A program made the translations under genes and the position numbers. The notes beneath the pieces were generated by a model. The model had not been told where the DNA came from, did no database searches, and saw only the letters and a program-made list of their open reading frames with translations. From NCBI GenBank assembly GCA_021613535.1, contig CP075492.1:19716001-19780000 (forward strand): a stretch of 64,000 bases of DNA, given 5' to 3'. The first letter of the stretch is position 1. Each line of letters starts with the position of its first letter. Shown in pieces: positions 11,300 to 23,600 of this stretch. The DNA comes from Adineta vaga (lineage: Eukaryota; Rotifera).

Positions 11300-11745
11300 T
11301 CAAGATAATGTAAAAATCTTATCCTACGAATCGAATTGGCGAAAACGTATTGTAAAAGAAAGTTTATTCACACATTATAGTTTTGGAAAAGCATTAAATG
11401 ATGTTAAACATAAATTAAAAATTTACGCTTAAAAACAGTAATTATCATTACTATTATAATGATAATTAAAATTAAATGATTACTATATAACTAAAATTAT
11501 AATCTTTTTTAAATTAAGCATTAAATAATAATTGTTATAAAGAAAAACATACATAAATTGTCCAATTAGGACGTTTTTGTCGGCCAAAAACAATGTTCTA
11601 CGAACATTATATTCGCGAATATAATACAATTACACTAATTATAATTAATCTTCTTTTCTTTCTCTATATATTGTAAAGTCATTTCTCTAACGTATTGTTT
11701 CCTGATGATGGAGAAAGTATATTCTCCGAAAGCTCGAAATAAAAT
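11300..11745 (+). mobile_element. 5'-truncated tail of a Penelope-like element
   Basis: Directly after the telomeric array an open frame encodes DNVKILSYESNWRKRIVKES...KHKLKIYA and stops near 11430. The WxxRIVKES block resembles the C-terminal tail of Penelope-like RT/endonuclease proteins. About 270 nt downstream lies CCTGATGATGGAGAAAGTAT..CTCCGAAAGCTCGAAAT (11701-11740), a GGAGAA/TTCTCC hairpin followed by CCGAAAGCTCG. Such structures recur at the ends of Penelope-like elements. Family assignment is by pattern recognition. Confidence 0.5.
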
Positions 11746-14659
11746 TGAAATTTAAAATTCGAAGAATTTTAATATGTACTTCATAGCAGCTTTATACTCA
11801 TTTATTTGTTCTATATGCAACTCAGTTTGTAAGTGGAAAAAATTACAATGACCTTGGCCATTGAAAACGAAATTAATAAAAGGGAAGATTGATTCGCTCA
11901 TTCATTTTGGTTATAAATGATGAAGTTTACATAGACTGTGCAGGAATCGATTATTGGAATGGCTTTTGTATACTCTCTTGGATGTAAATGAGTTTCATGG
12001 GTGTAGGTGTGAGGGTGATGCCTTCAAGTTACACCTTACCGTCATGGTCATACTCCTTCACACCCTCAATTATTTTAATGAACATTGAACCTAACTCGGA
12101 ACAAAAAGAAAACATTAAAAACCAGGATTTTTTGAGACAACATAAAATTTCCTGAAAAAAGAAAAGATAGATGAAAATAAAATAGTTTATGATACTATTT
12201 GTCTTTAGAAAGGCGTACAGAGAAGAACCATTTTACTTGTTTGTTTTTTGTATGTAGCTTCAATGCTTGTTGGACTTTCACCTCAGATGAATGTCTATTT
12301 CACAATGGGAATAAATGATAATAAAAGTTATATTTGTATTTTATTCTGCTTGTGTTCACATGATTGGCCGATAGGAGTCAGAAATAGGCACATGACGATT
12401 TTTCTGGCCTATCCGGTTGTGAACCATCGGTATATTATGAAACGGACTAAGAGAAGATGATCGTATGTTTTATCGTATGCTTATGTCAATGGATGAAGAT
12501 GTGAGTGCAAGAAGCAGACCAATGAAATGCACACAACCTCATTCACATACATCTACATCCATACAACGAAGGACACTAGGTGATACGATCATTTTCTTGC
12601 CAAAAAATATTTCCGTTTGTTCTATTAGAATCAAGTGAAGAGAAGAGTATGAGAGTGGGTGAAACTGCATGACGCTGCGCTTTTTTCATCGCACATTCAT
12701 GATTTTATTATCTTGTGTCTATAAAATGTGCATGTCGATTTACTGATCAAATAAAGACGAATGAGAACGAAGTACAGTTTGTTGATTAGAATTTAATTGT
12801 TTTCAAGTTAATTAAAGACGAATATCTCAGTACTTTATTTCGTTTCGATCTGTTGATAATGATAATAAATTAATATTACTAACAAATATCTTTGTAAATT
12901 ATTTCATCTTAATTTTCTGTCACTCTATTAACTAATTCTACAGCATGCTAACGAATGAATATGTTTGAGATAACGTTTTATCTGGTTTTTCTTTGAAATA
13001 AAAGTGATGTTAACGCTTGTTATTATTTGTAACAAATATTATCCTATTTCCTTGTTCGTTTTCAGTAATAGAAAGGTAGATGAAAATCCATGATGTTAAT
13101 TGTTAAATATGAACATTCTGTTTTTCTATTTCATTATTTGAAGAAAAAAAGTAGTGAAAAACAGAAACGGCAAAATATCTTCTTCTCACCATAATAGTTT
13201 AAAATGTTGAAATTAGTTTGATTGTTAAAGAAATAAATTGAGAAAAGAGAAGGAAATTGCATTAGACATCTGAATTAAGTTTTCTCTTGATAATTCTGTT
13301 GAAAGTGTACAAAACATGATCGAAGATGTCCATTTTTCGACATGTCTTTTTTGCAAGGATTTCCCGCTTCTTCTACATAAAATCTAATGATTCTATAATG
13401 GATTTGCTATATTATCCATCATGATCAAGTGTAACTTCATCTGTTTTTTAATGAAGAATATCATAAAGAATTATTTGTAATAGAAATAGTGGTGACAAAT
13501 AATACTAAACTGTATGATATCAATCTAACTGAATATGTATTTGTTACACAAAATGTCTCTTTGAATCCTTTAAAAAAAATGAATTTTACCTGTTTCTGTT
13601 CATTTTGATGTCTACAGTATGTCATGATTCCTTTTGACCAACATGGAAAAGGAAGCAGAACAGACATGCAGATATAGTTGCCTCGTCAAAGAGAACTAAC
13701 ATATGTTAGCATAATTTAAATTCTATTAACAGATGGAAGTAAAAAAATACTTTTTGTTTTATCCGTTTTGAACTTTGTGCATCGATTTGTGTTGAAAGTG
13801 TGTGATAGTTAATATAGAAATATTATTTCTGTTGAGAAAAAACTAGTACGAGTGTGGACATCGTGTATTGTTTGGTTATTTTGAATGATAATTGAATAAG
13901 AACAAAACTCTTTTTCTATAGTTGAGCGTGTCAAGCGAAAATATTGTTCATTATTAGAGAAATTTTAATCAGCAAAGCCTCATCAATATCGATTTATTAA
14001 AGTGCGAAGGTTAGTCTCGTCATTTTTGTTTCTATTTGAACTTCTACAGTGTTTCAATAATTTATCTTTTGTCGCAATTAGTTACTTAGTCTTTATTCAA
14101 AGTTCTGTATTTCCATTAATGGATTTCATTTGTAAAAATTTTACATCAATACAAGTCGATGTTGCATTCACTCCAGTAGTGTCAAACTCGAAAGTTGAAT
14201 TCAGCTATTCAAGGATTTAACTAATTCCCCTCAGATATTTTATTTTCATCCACATTGTTGACCCTCCACCCTAATGGCTGTAAATAGTTGAATTCAACTT
14301 TCAGGTATGACATATATGATTCATTCTTCCCTTTGCTCCTCTCGATCGAGATTTATCATTGTATAACAACTCCGTTGACCCAAGGAAATTTGGTTTACCG
14401 AAGTTTCGTCGATTAGTGATAGTCTGATTTGCAGACCATCTTGAGGATGTGAGTGTGAAATCAAGTGAAAATAACACATCCACTTACTCACACCTTCAAT
14501 TTGTCGATTTTTTTCGTTAAATTATTTTATTTGGCCATAATAAACTGTCTATAAAAATTTGATTTGTAGAATAGAATATTCCAATTGTTTGTGTAATTCT
14601 GAGAAATTCATATTTCATCATTCGAACGATCGATTGATCAATTTCATTTATTTATCAAC
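11746..14659. other. Long AT-rich intergenic region with degenerate telomere-like repeats
   Basis: No gene is supported. Open frames at 12248-12460 and 13461-13667 (minus) look random. A degenerate foldback of the telomere-like family occurs at 11998-12068 (GTGTAGGTGTGAGGG...CACACCCTCAA). A second, weaker one lies at about 12499-12570. A third at 14441-14500 begins ATCTTGAGGATGTGAGTG. A 72-codon frame at 14002-14220 is hydrophobic but has no join to the downstream gene. Confidence 0.4.
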
Positions 14660-17600
14660 ATGAATCTGAAATTTTTTTTCTATTGGTTGTATAATCATCT
14701 ATGTGATTACAATGTTTTTATGCCTGAAGAAAATATATATGATAATGAATCACAAGATCGAACAAGTGTTCTCAAGCATCAAAAATATTCAACTTGGTTA
14801 TATGTTCTTTGTCTCATAGGTAAGCATAACGCAAGCTTTTTCTTTAGAATATCCATAAGATACATTCAATAGTTGCTATGAAATATTACAGAAAAAATAT
14901 TTCTGCAATTAACACTTCTTGAACCGGATGATTGCCATTTTCATCTTGAGGGTGTGAGGGTGTAAGTGCAGACGTTATAATCATTCTACACAAGCACTCA
15001 TATTTACACTCACCCGCACCCACATCAAATCAGCATATGCACACCCTCACCCTCTCAGGATGGGACTCTTTTCGCATCCCGCGAAGCTCTGTTCCTAGAA
15101 AAACGTCAAATATCAAATTTTGATTAATAATTAAATAAACACGAATATGGAACCATTTTAGAAATTTTTCATTTATTTTTTTCAGTATCTTTCTATGTTC
15201 TTTTCTACATTGCCATGGTAAATCCGCAAGATAGAACAATAGTTATTACTGATCTAACTCCTGATATCTTTACTAAACTTGATCTTAAACATGGTAAGAA
15301 ACTTTCATGTCCATGTTTGACAATATCGATTCCTTATCAAACTGTTGCTTCTAATACAATTGAATTGCATCCTGTTTGTTCAAGTCATTTCGTAAGCCAA
15401 CAATGGATTCAATCATTATACATATCAGACGCAAGTAGATATGGAGTAGTGGATTTTCGAACGACGGCAAGCTCGCAAGTAAGTTAAAACTGCTTTTAGA
15501 ATGAAGTCTGATTTCTAATAGAAACAAATTCAGTCAGAATATGAAATTTTACAATTTTGAAAAATAAGATTCTATTCTAACTTGAATAATGATTCATTCA
15601 ATACTTTACACGATAGAACAAAGTGGTTCAGATCATGCGATTTGAATGAAGTAACTGATCTGATTAATAAGAATTGTATTTGAAGAATTTCCGAGATTAA
15701 CTCATAGAAAAATTCAACAGCAAACAGAATCGCTGTTAAGTACTTTTCTCATTTTTTCTTAAAGTAAGGAAGATACTTAAGAATAAATCCTTTCAAATGA
15801 CCACAAGGATACTTATAGGTGAAAAGTACTCTTGATCACTTTCGAAAGTACTGAGGTTCATCCATGCAAAAAAGAGCGAACTAAAAATACTTTAAAACTC
15901 TTTCAGTACTAATAAAGTAAAATAGATTAAGTTTTCTTATTAGTTTTCAATTTTTACAGTGCTCAATGATGACTGTTTGCACTCATCAAAGTAATTAATA
16001 GTATTTTTGAAATTCATAAAGTACAGTATAACACTCCAAAGTTCAGCTGGGCCATTTCTTGAAAAATTTATGTTTGAAGTAGGCGAATGTTTGAGAACCA
16101 CTGTGGGGGTTAAAACTATTTTTTGCAAAGTTGATCAGTTATAAATGGGCCGTTTTAACTCGAGTTAAAATCGTTTTTTGGAAAGTTGGTGGGTTATAAC
16201 TCGAGTTATAACCAGCCTAGTTTTAACTGCCACAGTGTTGAGAACACATGAATCCGTTTTCGTAGATTCAGCATAATCCAGTCAGACATCTGGTATTAAA
16301 GAGTCTCTCATTAATTAAATGATACTCTCTTCCGAATAAAAGCGATCTATGGCCTTGTAATACGTCTTGCAACATCATTCCTTTTTAAATGACTTTCTGT
16401 CAAGATCAACGTTTCACCCGTTATTGTTCATAATACACATGACGAGCTATTGTCTGCACATGGACGCCCAATAAGTGTGACTCTCTAGTATGGAGTGGCC
16501 TTGTATTACTTAGGAAACCGGTCGCAATAGAGAGATGGTATGGTGACAAAACGAAAAAGATGAGCCGTTCGCGGGAATCGAATCATGCACCCCCTGCTAT
16601 ACGAGCAGATGTTTCAAGCCAGTTAGACTAGAAGAGAGAACACACCCTTCGTTTTAAATCATCATCTTCGTATGCATGATCCAACAGTATACTGCAAAAG
16701 AGAAGTTTCCTTAGAAAATGACTTCATTTTTTATTTAGTTTCAACTTCTGAGCAGTTTTTGTTCACTCTCTCAAGACATTGCCTTACAAATTCAAACCGA
16801 TATTGACAATCTTGATTTCGTTAGTGACTATCTTCTTCCTGAAGTCGACTTTCAATTAAAAATCAATGCTATTTCTGATTCGTTTAAAAACAGTACATAT
16901 ATCAGAATTATGTCCTATTTTAATTTTCTCAGAGTTAATACTCGAGCAAACCACTTAGTTTCGGCTCTCAACACAAATACAATAATTCGAATTAAAAAAA
17001 AAAACGATCAGTATACTACTGTAGGACATCGAACACTATGTCTAGATACCACACTTGGTGTTTGGGATGGGTGTGGCAGTACAAATAAAACTGTTTCAGC
17101 TGTTTTCGATTTATTAACCATAAAACAATTATCAAGTCAACCACATGTGTTTTGGTTTGACCAGCATTCAATTTCTTCACAAATTGTCCATGGATTTTTT
17201 GCTGGATGTAGTCCTCTGGATGGTTTTCTTCGAAGTACTCTTGATTGTTTATATGATATTCAATGTCTTGAGTTATTAATGGAATATTTTCCATCTCTCA
17301 ATAAAGTTTGTAGATAAATACATATGTATTCGATCTTTATTCAATCGTCTCTTTCTCTAGACACATTTCAATGCTACTGATTCTGTTCTTTCTTCAAAAC
17401 AAGAAAACATTTCTATCAATGATCATTTTCAAAATCTTTTTATTAATCACTGGTCAAAAAAAAACAATTATTCAAAATATTTTGACAATTGTGCTCCATC
17501 ATTCTGTTCATACTCAACAAGAGATCAAATCAATCTACATTATGCACTTATTCTTTTAATCAGTCTTTATGGTGGTCTGATTATCATATATCGTACGACT

Positions 17601-20600
17601 ATACCGTTATTAGTTAAAATCGCATTTGCGTATCAATGTTGTTCGATAAATACAAATGGTCGTATCGGTAAGTTTGATAGATTGGATCCAAGTTTTATTT
17701 AAAATCTTCTTCATATGTTATTGATAGAATCTCAAAGCAGGCGCCGACGTAAATTCATGCAATCAATAAAACAAATGAACTTGTTTAAAAAAGCCAATGA
17801 TGAAACAGAGAACAGTATTAAACAACAGAAATTGACCACACGAGTTTATTTGATTTTACTAACTAGTAAGATATGTTTCTGTTTGATAACAATAATCGAA
17901 TCGGTCGCTTAATAGATGAAAGGAAGATTGAAGCCTGTATTATTCATCTCTGTTATGTGTTAGACTACATGTGAGCTGTTTTATAGAGCTTGAATGACGA
18001 AAACACATCACTCCTTTAGAATGGTCGAAAGATAGCGCCTTTCGCAGACTTTGTTGAGTAGTCTCACTCGCACCCACATATATGTAAGATGCACTCAGGG
18101 CAAATTTAAAGTGAAAAAACTTTTCGCTTTTTTTATACATCATTCGATAGATTAAGTGCTGCTGATCACGAATATCACATTCCCGGCTGCCAAAACTCTT
18201 TCCTTGCTGAGATATTTCTAAAATGCTGAGAGGGTCCAGAAAAAGTAAAAATATAACATTTTAGTAAAATGGTCGTAGTTTTTTCCCACTTTAGGTTGTC
18301 TACTCAATTCAAAGCTTTTTGGATTCAGCATCGAAAGCTGAGTCTAGAAAAGCGGTTTTCAAGTCTCCAGACCCAAAACTGGACTTCCAGAGGGATCAGA
18401 AATCGGGTTCATCCGAAAACTTCAGACCAATTTTGCAGTCCTAACACAGGTTTTTCAGAAGCTACTAGAGTAAATATTCTTACGTGGTTAGATCCGCCTG
18501 ATGCTTAGCTACAAAAGAACAAAAAGTTTTTTTCGAAATTTTGTTTCTTTGCTGAGAAAAACGGTTTTTACTGACACCATGTTGAAACGACCAAATCGGT
18601 TTTTGGTCTTTTTGAGATTTTTGATCGAAATGAAGTCTAGGTATTGCCAAATAGACTATAAAGCATGGCGACTACAATGGACACATTGTCGAGATCTCTA
18701 GAAGGTTTCTGGAAGATTTTCATAAGGACTGAAGACGGTTTAACAACTTTTCTGTAGACATATAACTATTTCCTGTATCAGTAGACTTGAGGTGTCTACG
18801 TAAGGAATAAAAACAATATGCTTTTCCTGCAGAATGGGTGTGGGTGTGGGTATCTCCTCTTCTTTCACATCCACCCACACCCACAACCCTCAAGATTTCG
18901 ATCAAAAATCTCAAAAAGACCAAAAACCGATTTGGTCGTTTCAACATGGTGTCAGTAAAAACCGTTTTTCTCAGCAAAGAAACAAAATTTCGAAAAAAAC
19001 TTTTTGTTCTTTTGTAGCTAAGCATCAGGCGGATCTAACCACGTAAGAATATTTACTCTAGTAGCTTCTGAAAAACCTGTGTTAGGACTGCAAAATTGGT
19101 CTGAAGTTTTCGGATGAACCCGATTTCTGATCCCTCTGGAAGTCCAGTTTTGGGTCTGGAAACTTGAAAACCGCTTCTCTAGACTCAGCTTTCGATGCTG
19201 AATCCAAAAAGCTTTGAATTGAGTAGACAACCTAAAGTGGGAAAAAACTGCGACCATTTTACTAAAATGTTATATTTTTACTTTTTCTGGACCCTCTCAG
19301 CATTTTAGAAATATCTCAGCAAGGAAAGAGTTTTGGCAGCCGGGAATGTGATATTCGTGATCAGCAGCACTTAATCAATCGAATGATGTATAAAAAAAGC
19401 GAAAAGTTTTTTCACTTTAAATTTGCCCTGAATGCATCTTACAACGCCTCTCCGAGAGGAGTGAGCAACAAGCAGAGGAAGTCAGCCTTTAAAGTTGTTT
19501 TAAAAAGCTGTTAAATCTCGCGATTTCTTTTTGAAAATTATTCAACTAAGAAAGCTGGAATTTGTAGAATGATTTCCCAAGTATTGAAATTCTTGTAAGT
19601 TGGAAAATGAAGATCAGAGCTTACCTGTTCTGCAGTATGTAGGTGTGAGTATGATTGTTGAATGGCTTATGTAATCGCCTACCATCGCAGTTGCATTCAT
19701 CTTTCGATATTTTCCTTACGGTGTTTTTCTGTATTTCCTATTCTACAACTACGTTTTTCACATTTTCTTGTTCGATGTTCAACACCAAATCCGTAAATTC
19801 AGATAGTTCAAGGAATTGTCTTGAAAAAAGCTATAACCATTCTATCGGCAGAAACTGCTGAAAGATAACTGATGTTTAAGATAAATTAAATCGACTATTT
19901 TTGCTTTTTAAACTTTCATAATTTGTTCTTACTAAATGAACATGTAAGTGTCTTTTATTTACAGATAATCTGATCTTATTTAGAATTTTGACATTTAAAA
20001 ATAAAATATCTTACTTGAAATGTTAGTTCTTTCATGATGAATAACCCTTCTTTTTGATCTTTTAATATCTAATATTAATCATTTCTTTCACTTTCAATAG
20101 ATTAAGATTGTTCAATTTTGATGAGAATTTTTTAATTGAAAATCTCTTTTGAATTCTTGATACATTTATTTGTTTTCTTTTATTTAATTAGTTTCATTTG
20201 TGGTTTTTGGTGTCTTTAACTCATTAAATGAGGAAATGGCTACGATAAGTGTTGCAAATCCTTCAATAATTAGTTATGAAACGTTACATATATCATATCC
20301 ATCGACATTAAAATGTTCTTGTTCAACAAAGGCCATTCCTTACACAAATTTCCTTTCATTATCTCCAACGATACATCAGGTGTGTTCAAGTGATTTTGTT
20401 GATAAGCGTTGGATTTCATGGTTAATGCAAGGACAAAACCAATGGACTTTGTTTGATTGGCGTAACACAGGTCCTTCACAATTTGAATTATTATCTGAAC
20501 TATGTCAACTGGCTAATAAAACAATTAATGAGGTTGTTGATCGCTTTCTCTCGCAATCTTTCATCGTTTCAAATCTTCTAACAGCAAATGATTTCGATGC

Positions 20601-23600
20601 ACAATTAGATGTAATTCTTGATCAATTTTTAAATTCGTCGACCGTCTCGTTTGGTCTTCTTATCGATATAGTACGTCTTCTCATGCAAGTCGATCAGCCT
20701 TATATGAGCCTATCAGCACAGTCTCTCATGAGTTCTGTCACGGGTTTTGACTCGAATTTAATCACAAACATTGTGGCAAACAATACAAGCAAACAACAAT
20801 CATTGAAAGTATGTATAACTTGAAACTTTTAAAACATTCTTTTCTTTTCATAAGTGAATATTCCAAAAATAAACTCTGAGCATTTTACATAAGACTATCT
20901 TTAAGCCCCCCCCTCCCTTAGAAAAACCGGATTTTTCGAAAAAAATCGAAATTGAGTTTTTTACATAGAAAGATGCACCGAAGTTTCCTTTTTCCGAATA
21001 TATGTAGATTTTTCAAAAACGATCAAGTTTTCACAGATATATCGACACTACTCCGACGTGTCGGTGTGGGTGTCGGTGAAGAAGATATACCTACATCCAC
21101 ACCCACACCCTGGTTCGAGCAGTGACATGTAAACACCAAAGAACAATATAATCCTAAAATATACACATGTAATTATTAAGATTTATGTGAGAGGAGAAAA
21201 TAATAGGCAGTACCTTCTCGTTTTGCAACAGATATATCACCATTTCATATTGACATACATGAAATACAAACACTTTGTTTCATTAACTCCAACAAAAACG
21301 AGTTGTGAATTATTTGATAATAATCATTCGCATCGTTGACATCATCTGGATTTTGTTGTTCAAGAAAACTCGACAATTTTCCACATGATGTGCCGGAAAA
21401 TGAACGGTTTTTGTACGTGAAACTATCGTTACTAGTTGATCGATTTGCATCAGAAATAAGATCATTTTGTAGTTCACGTGTTTTTTTGGTAACACTCTTA
21501 ACGATTTTTTTCGATCCAGAAAGGTTGTGAACCAGTCGAGCCGTTTTTCCAATCTTTTTCGTCAACGGACGTGTCATTGAAGAAGATATAAGCGTAGAAT
21601 AATTTAAAAAATCTAGAAATAGAAGAATTGACAATGCCATTCAGTTTAGAGATCATCGGTGGTGTTGTCTGGAATTCGTCTACAGCGTTTTAGTCATCGT
21701 TACCGAAAAACTTTCAATCTTTTTTATTTAACGAAAAACCGCTGTGAATCATAATATCCAGGAGATGCAGTGGTATAAAAATGTGTGCGTTACCTGAATA
21801 GGAGAAGATTCAAACTATCTGACAGTGATAGGTGGAGTTAAGTTATTACGCCCTCTACGCGCTATAAAAAAATTTGATGAAAAATATCGAAAACACGACG
21901 TTTTTCTCAGAACATGGTTTCCGGTTAGAAAAATCGATATAACTTTCGCTCAGTTCAAGATATATCCAATATTTTTATTTCATTTTGAAGGCCTGCATAA
22001 GGGGAAACTTTTATCTGAACGGATTTTTTTATAATCGATTCCTGGTTTGTGAAAAGTGGAATTTAATGTCGCTGAATCACCGTTTTTGGTGCTGATTTTC
22101 AAACATATCTATTGAAATATTCATAAAAAATGCAATACACAGGATTTAAAAATTCTGTTCAGACAAAAGTTTGGCACTAACATGAGCTTTAATTTGAAAC
22201 TACTCCGGGCTCTATACCTCGTGTTACAGTGGAGTTATATCCATTCTTCTGAAGACCAAAACTGACCCATGAATCAGCTGAAAATCCGGTCTGGTACAAC
22301 CGATCGTGTTGAAATTTTTACCAGAAGTGTATCTCATCATGACTGTTCATCCCTGAAAGTTTCAGCCCAAACGGATCATTCTAAGTGGCAAATCGTTTCT
22401 GAGGGGAGGGGGCTTAAGGGTTTTGGGGTCAAATGGGAAACAATGTCTACCCTTCTTCTTCCTCCCAGCTCCTCCCATTCTTTCAACCGATAAATAGAAA
22501 CAAAGATATGTTCGTCTTGTTTCAGTTTACATTTGCTTTAAAACAAACTGACGACGTCTATTCTGCATCAAGTAGCTGTGTTTTTGCAACTAATCCTCAT
22601 TGTCAAGGCATGACCGCCATTCATGACTCGTTTTCCGAGTTAAAAATACTTTATGATTTCAACGACCCTTATATATTATCAAACTTAATTGAAGGATTTT
22701 CTTCGATTGATTCTCTTTTGTTATCAACACTTCAATGTTTCTATATGGATTCCGATTGTTTATGGGTCTTATTGCATTCTATACAAATTCCCTCTCGGTT
22801 CTCTATTAACAAAGAACCGAGCTATTATATCCGTCCGCTTGTTTATCATGAAAACTTGACTCGTTTCCCTCCAAATACTTCAAATGCAATAATAATTAAA
22901 GCAATGATGATAGAGCAATGGAATCAGTCGTATTCATACAAAAAGTTTTACGAATCATGTGCACCAACGCATTGCACTTATTTGAAAAAACGTCGTACAA
23001 AGACTGTGGTTGAAGTTATAATAGGATTAATCTCTATAATTGGAGGTCTCAGTCTTGTACTACGTTTAATAACAACTTATCTTATCCAATGCATCGTTTA
23101 TTTGAAGATATTCTTCACCAAAAAGAAGGAACCACGAGCACAAGAAGAACACGAACAAGAAGAAAGAGGTATTTGTTAATTGAATGTTCTTGAAGGATAG
23201 ATTAAAAAGTTTTCAATTTGATATAAACATCCTGATATAAATCTTATTTGAGATATAAATCGGTAAGATGTCGTTTTTTTAAATAGTTCGTCAAAAATGT
23301 TCCGACCGAGTGAGAGCAATCATACGAAACGTGACCGCGCTTATATATACTCAATTGACTGATTTAAATATTTTCCCGCGACGAGATTTTGGAAGTCATA
23401 TTGATGAACAAAATGCTAAACGCCTTGGTCAATGGTCTACTCGTCTCTACATTGTTCTACTCATTACAAGTGTTTCTGTATTTGCTATATATACTATAAT
23501 TCAACCTCAGACTGTGACGAAAACGTCCGATACACCATCTCTCATTACATACAATGCTCTTATAGAAAAGTATGGCGATCAACTGCAATGCTCATGTGGA

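Larger units (their letters stand above)
20901..22411. mobile_element. Possible DNA element with TTAAGCCCCC inverted ends in intron 6
   Basis: The left end reads TTAAGCCCCCCCCTCCC(TTAG) near 20901. The right end, near 22411, reads as its complement (CTGAGGGGAGGGGGCTTAA). The ends lie 1.5 kb apart inside one intron of the giant gene. TTAA at both edges recalls piggyBac-type targets. No transposase is recognisable. The interior holds a telomere-like foldback (21061-21110) and one minus-strand frame. Boundaries are tentative. Confidence 0.4.

Noticed and set aside
11178-11432. Open frame with an HPHPHP run
   Set aside because: The run is the translation of the telomeric CCCACA array; only the part after the array (DNVKILSY...) looks protein-like and is treated as a Penelope-like remnant.
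11701-11742. Hammerhead-like boxes CTGATGA and GAAA around a GGAGAA/TTCTCC stem
   Set aside because: The stem is real, but there is an extra base after the first box and no matching stem III/cleavage site; kept only as a Penelope-type terminal hairpin.
16562-16640. Functional tRNA gene
   Set aside because: Poor acceptor and T stems and a non-U at position 33; only the promoter-like boxes fit.
18269-19257. Two identical 66-79-residue frames on opposite strands (MLSYKRTKSFF..., FSHFRLSTQFKAFW...)
   Set aside because: They are mirror images caused by the long inverted arms of the foldback element and have no start context or domain.
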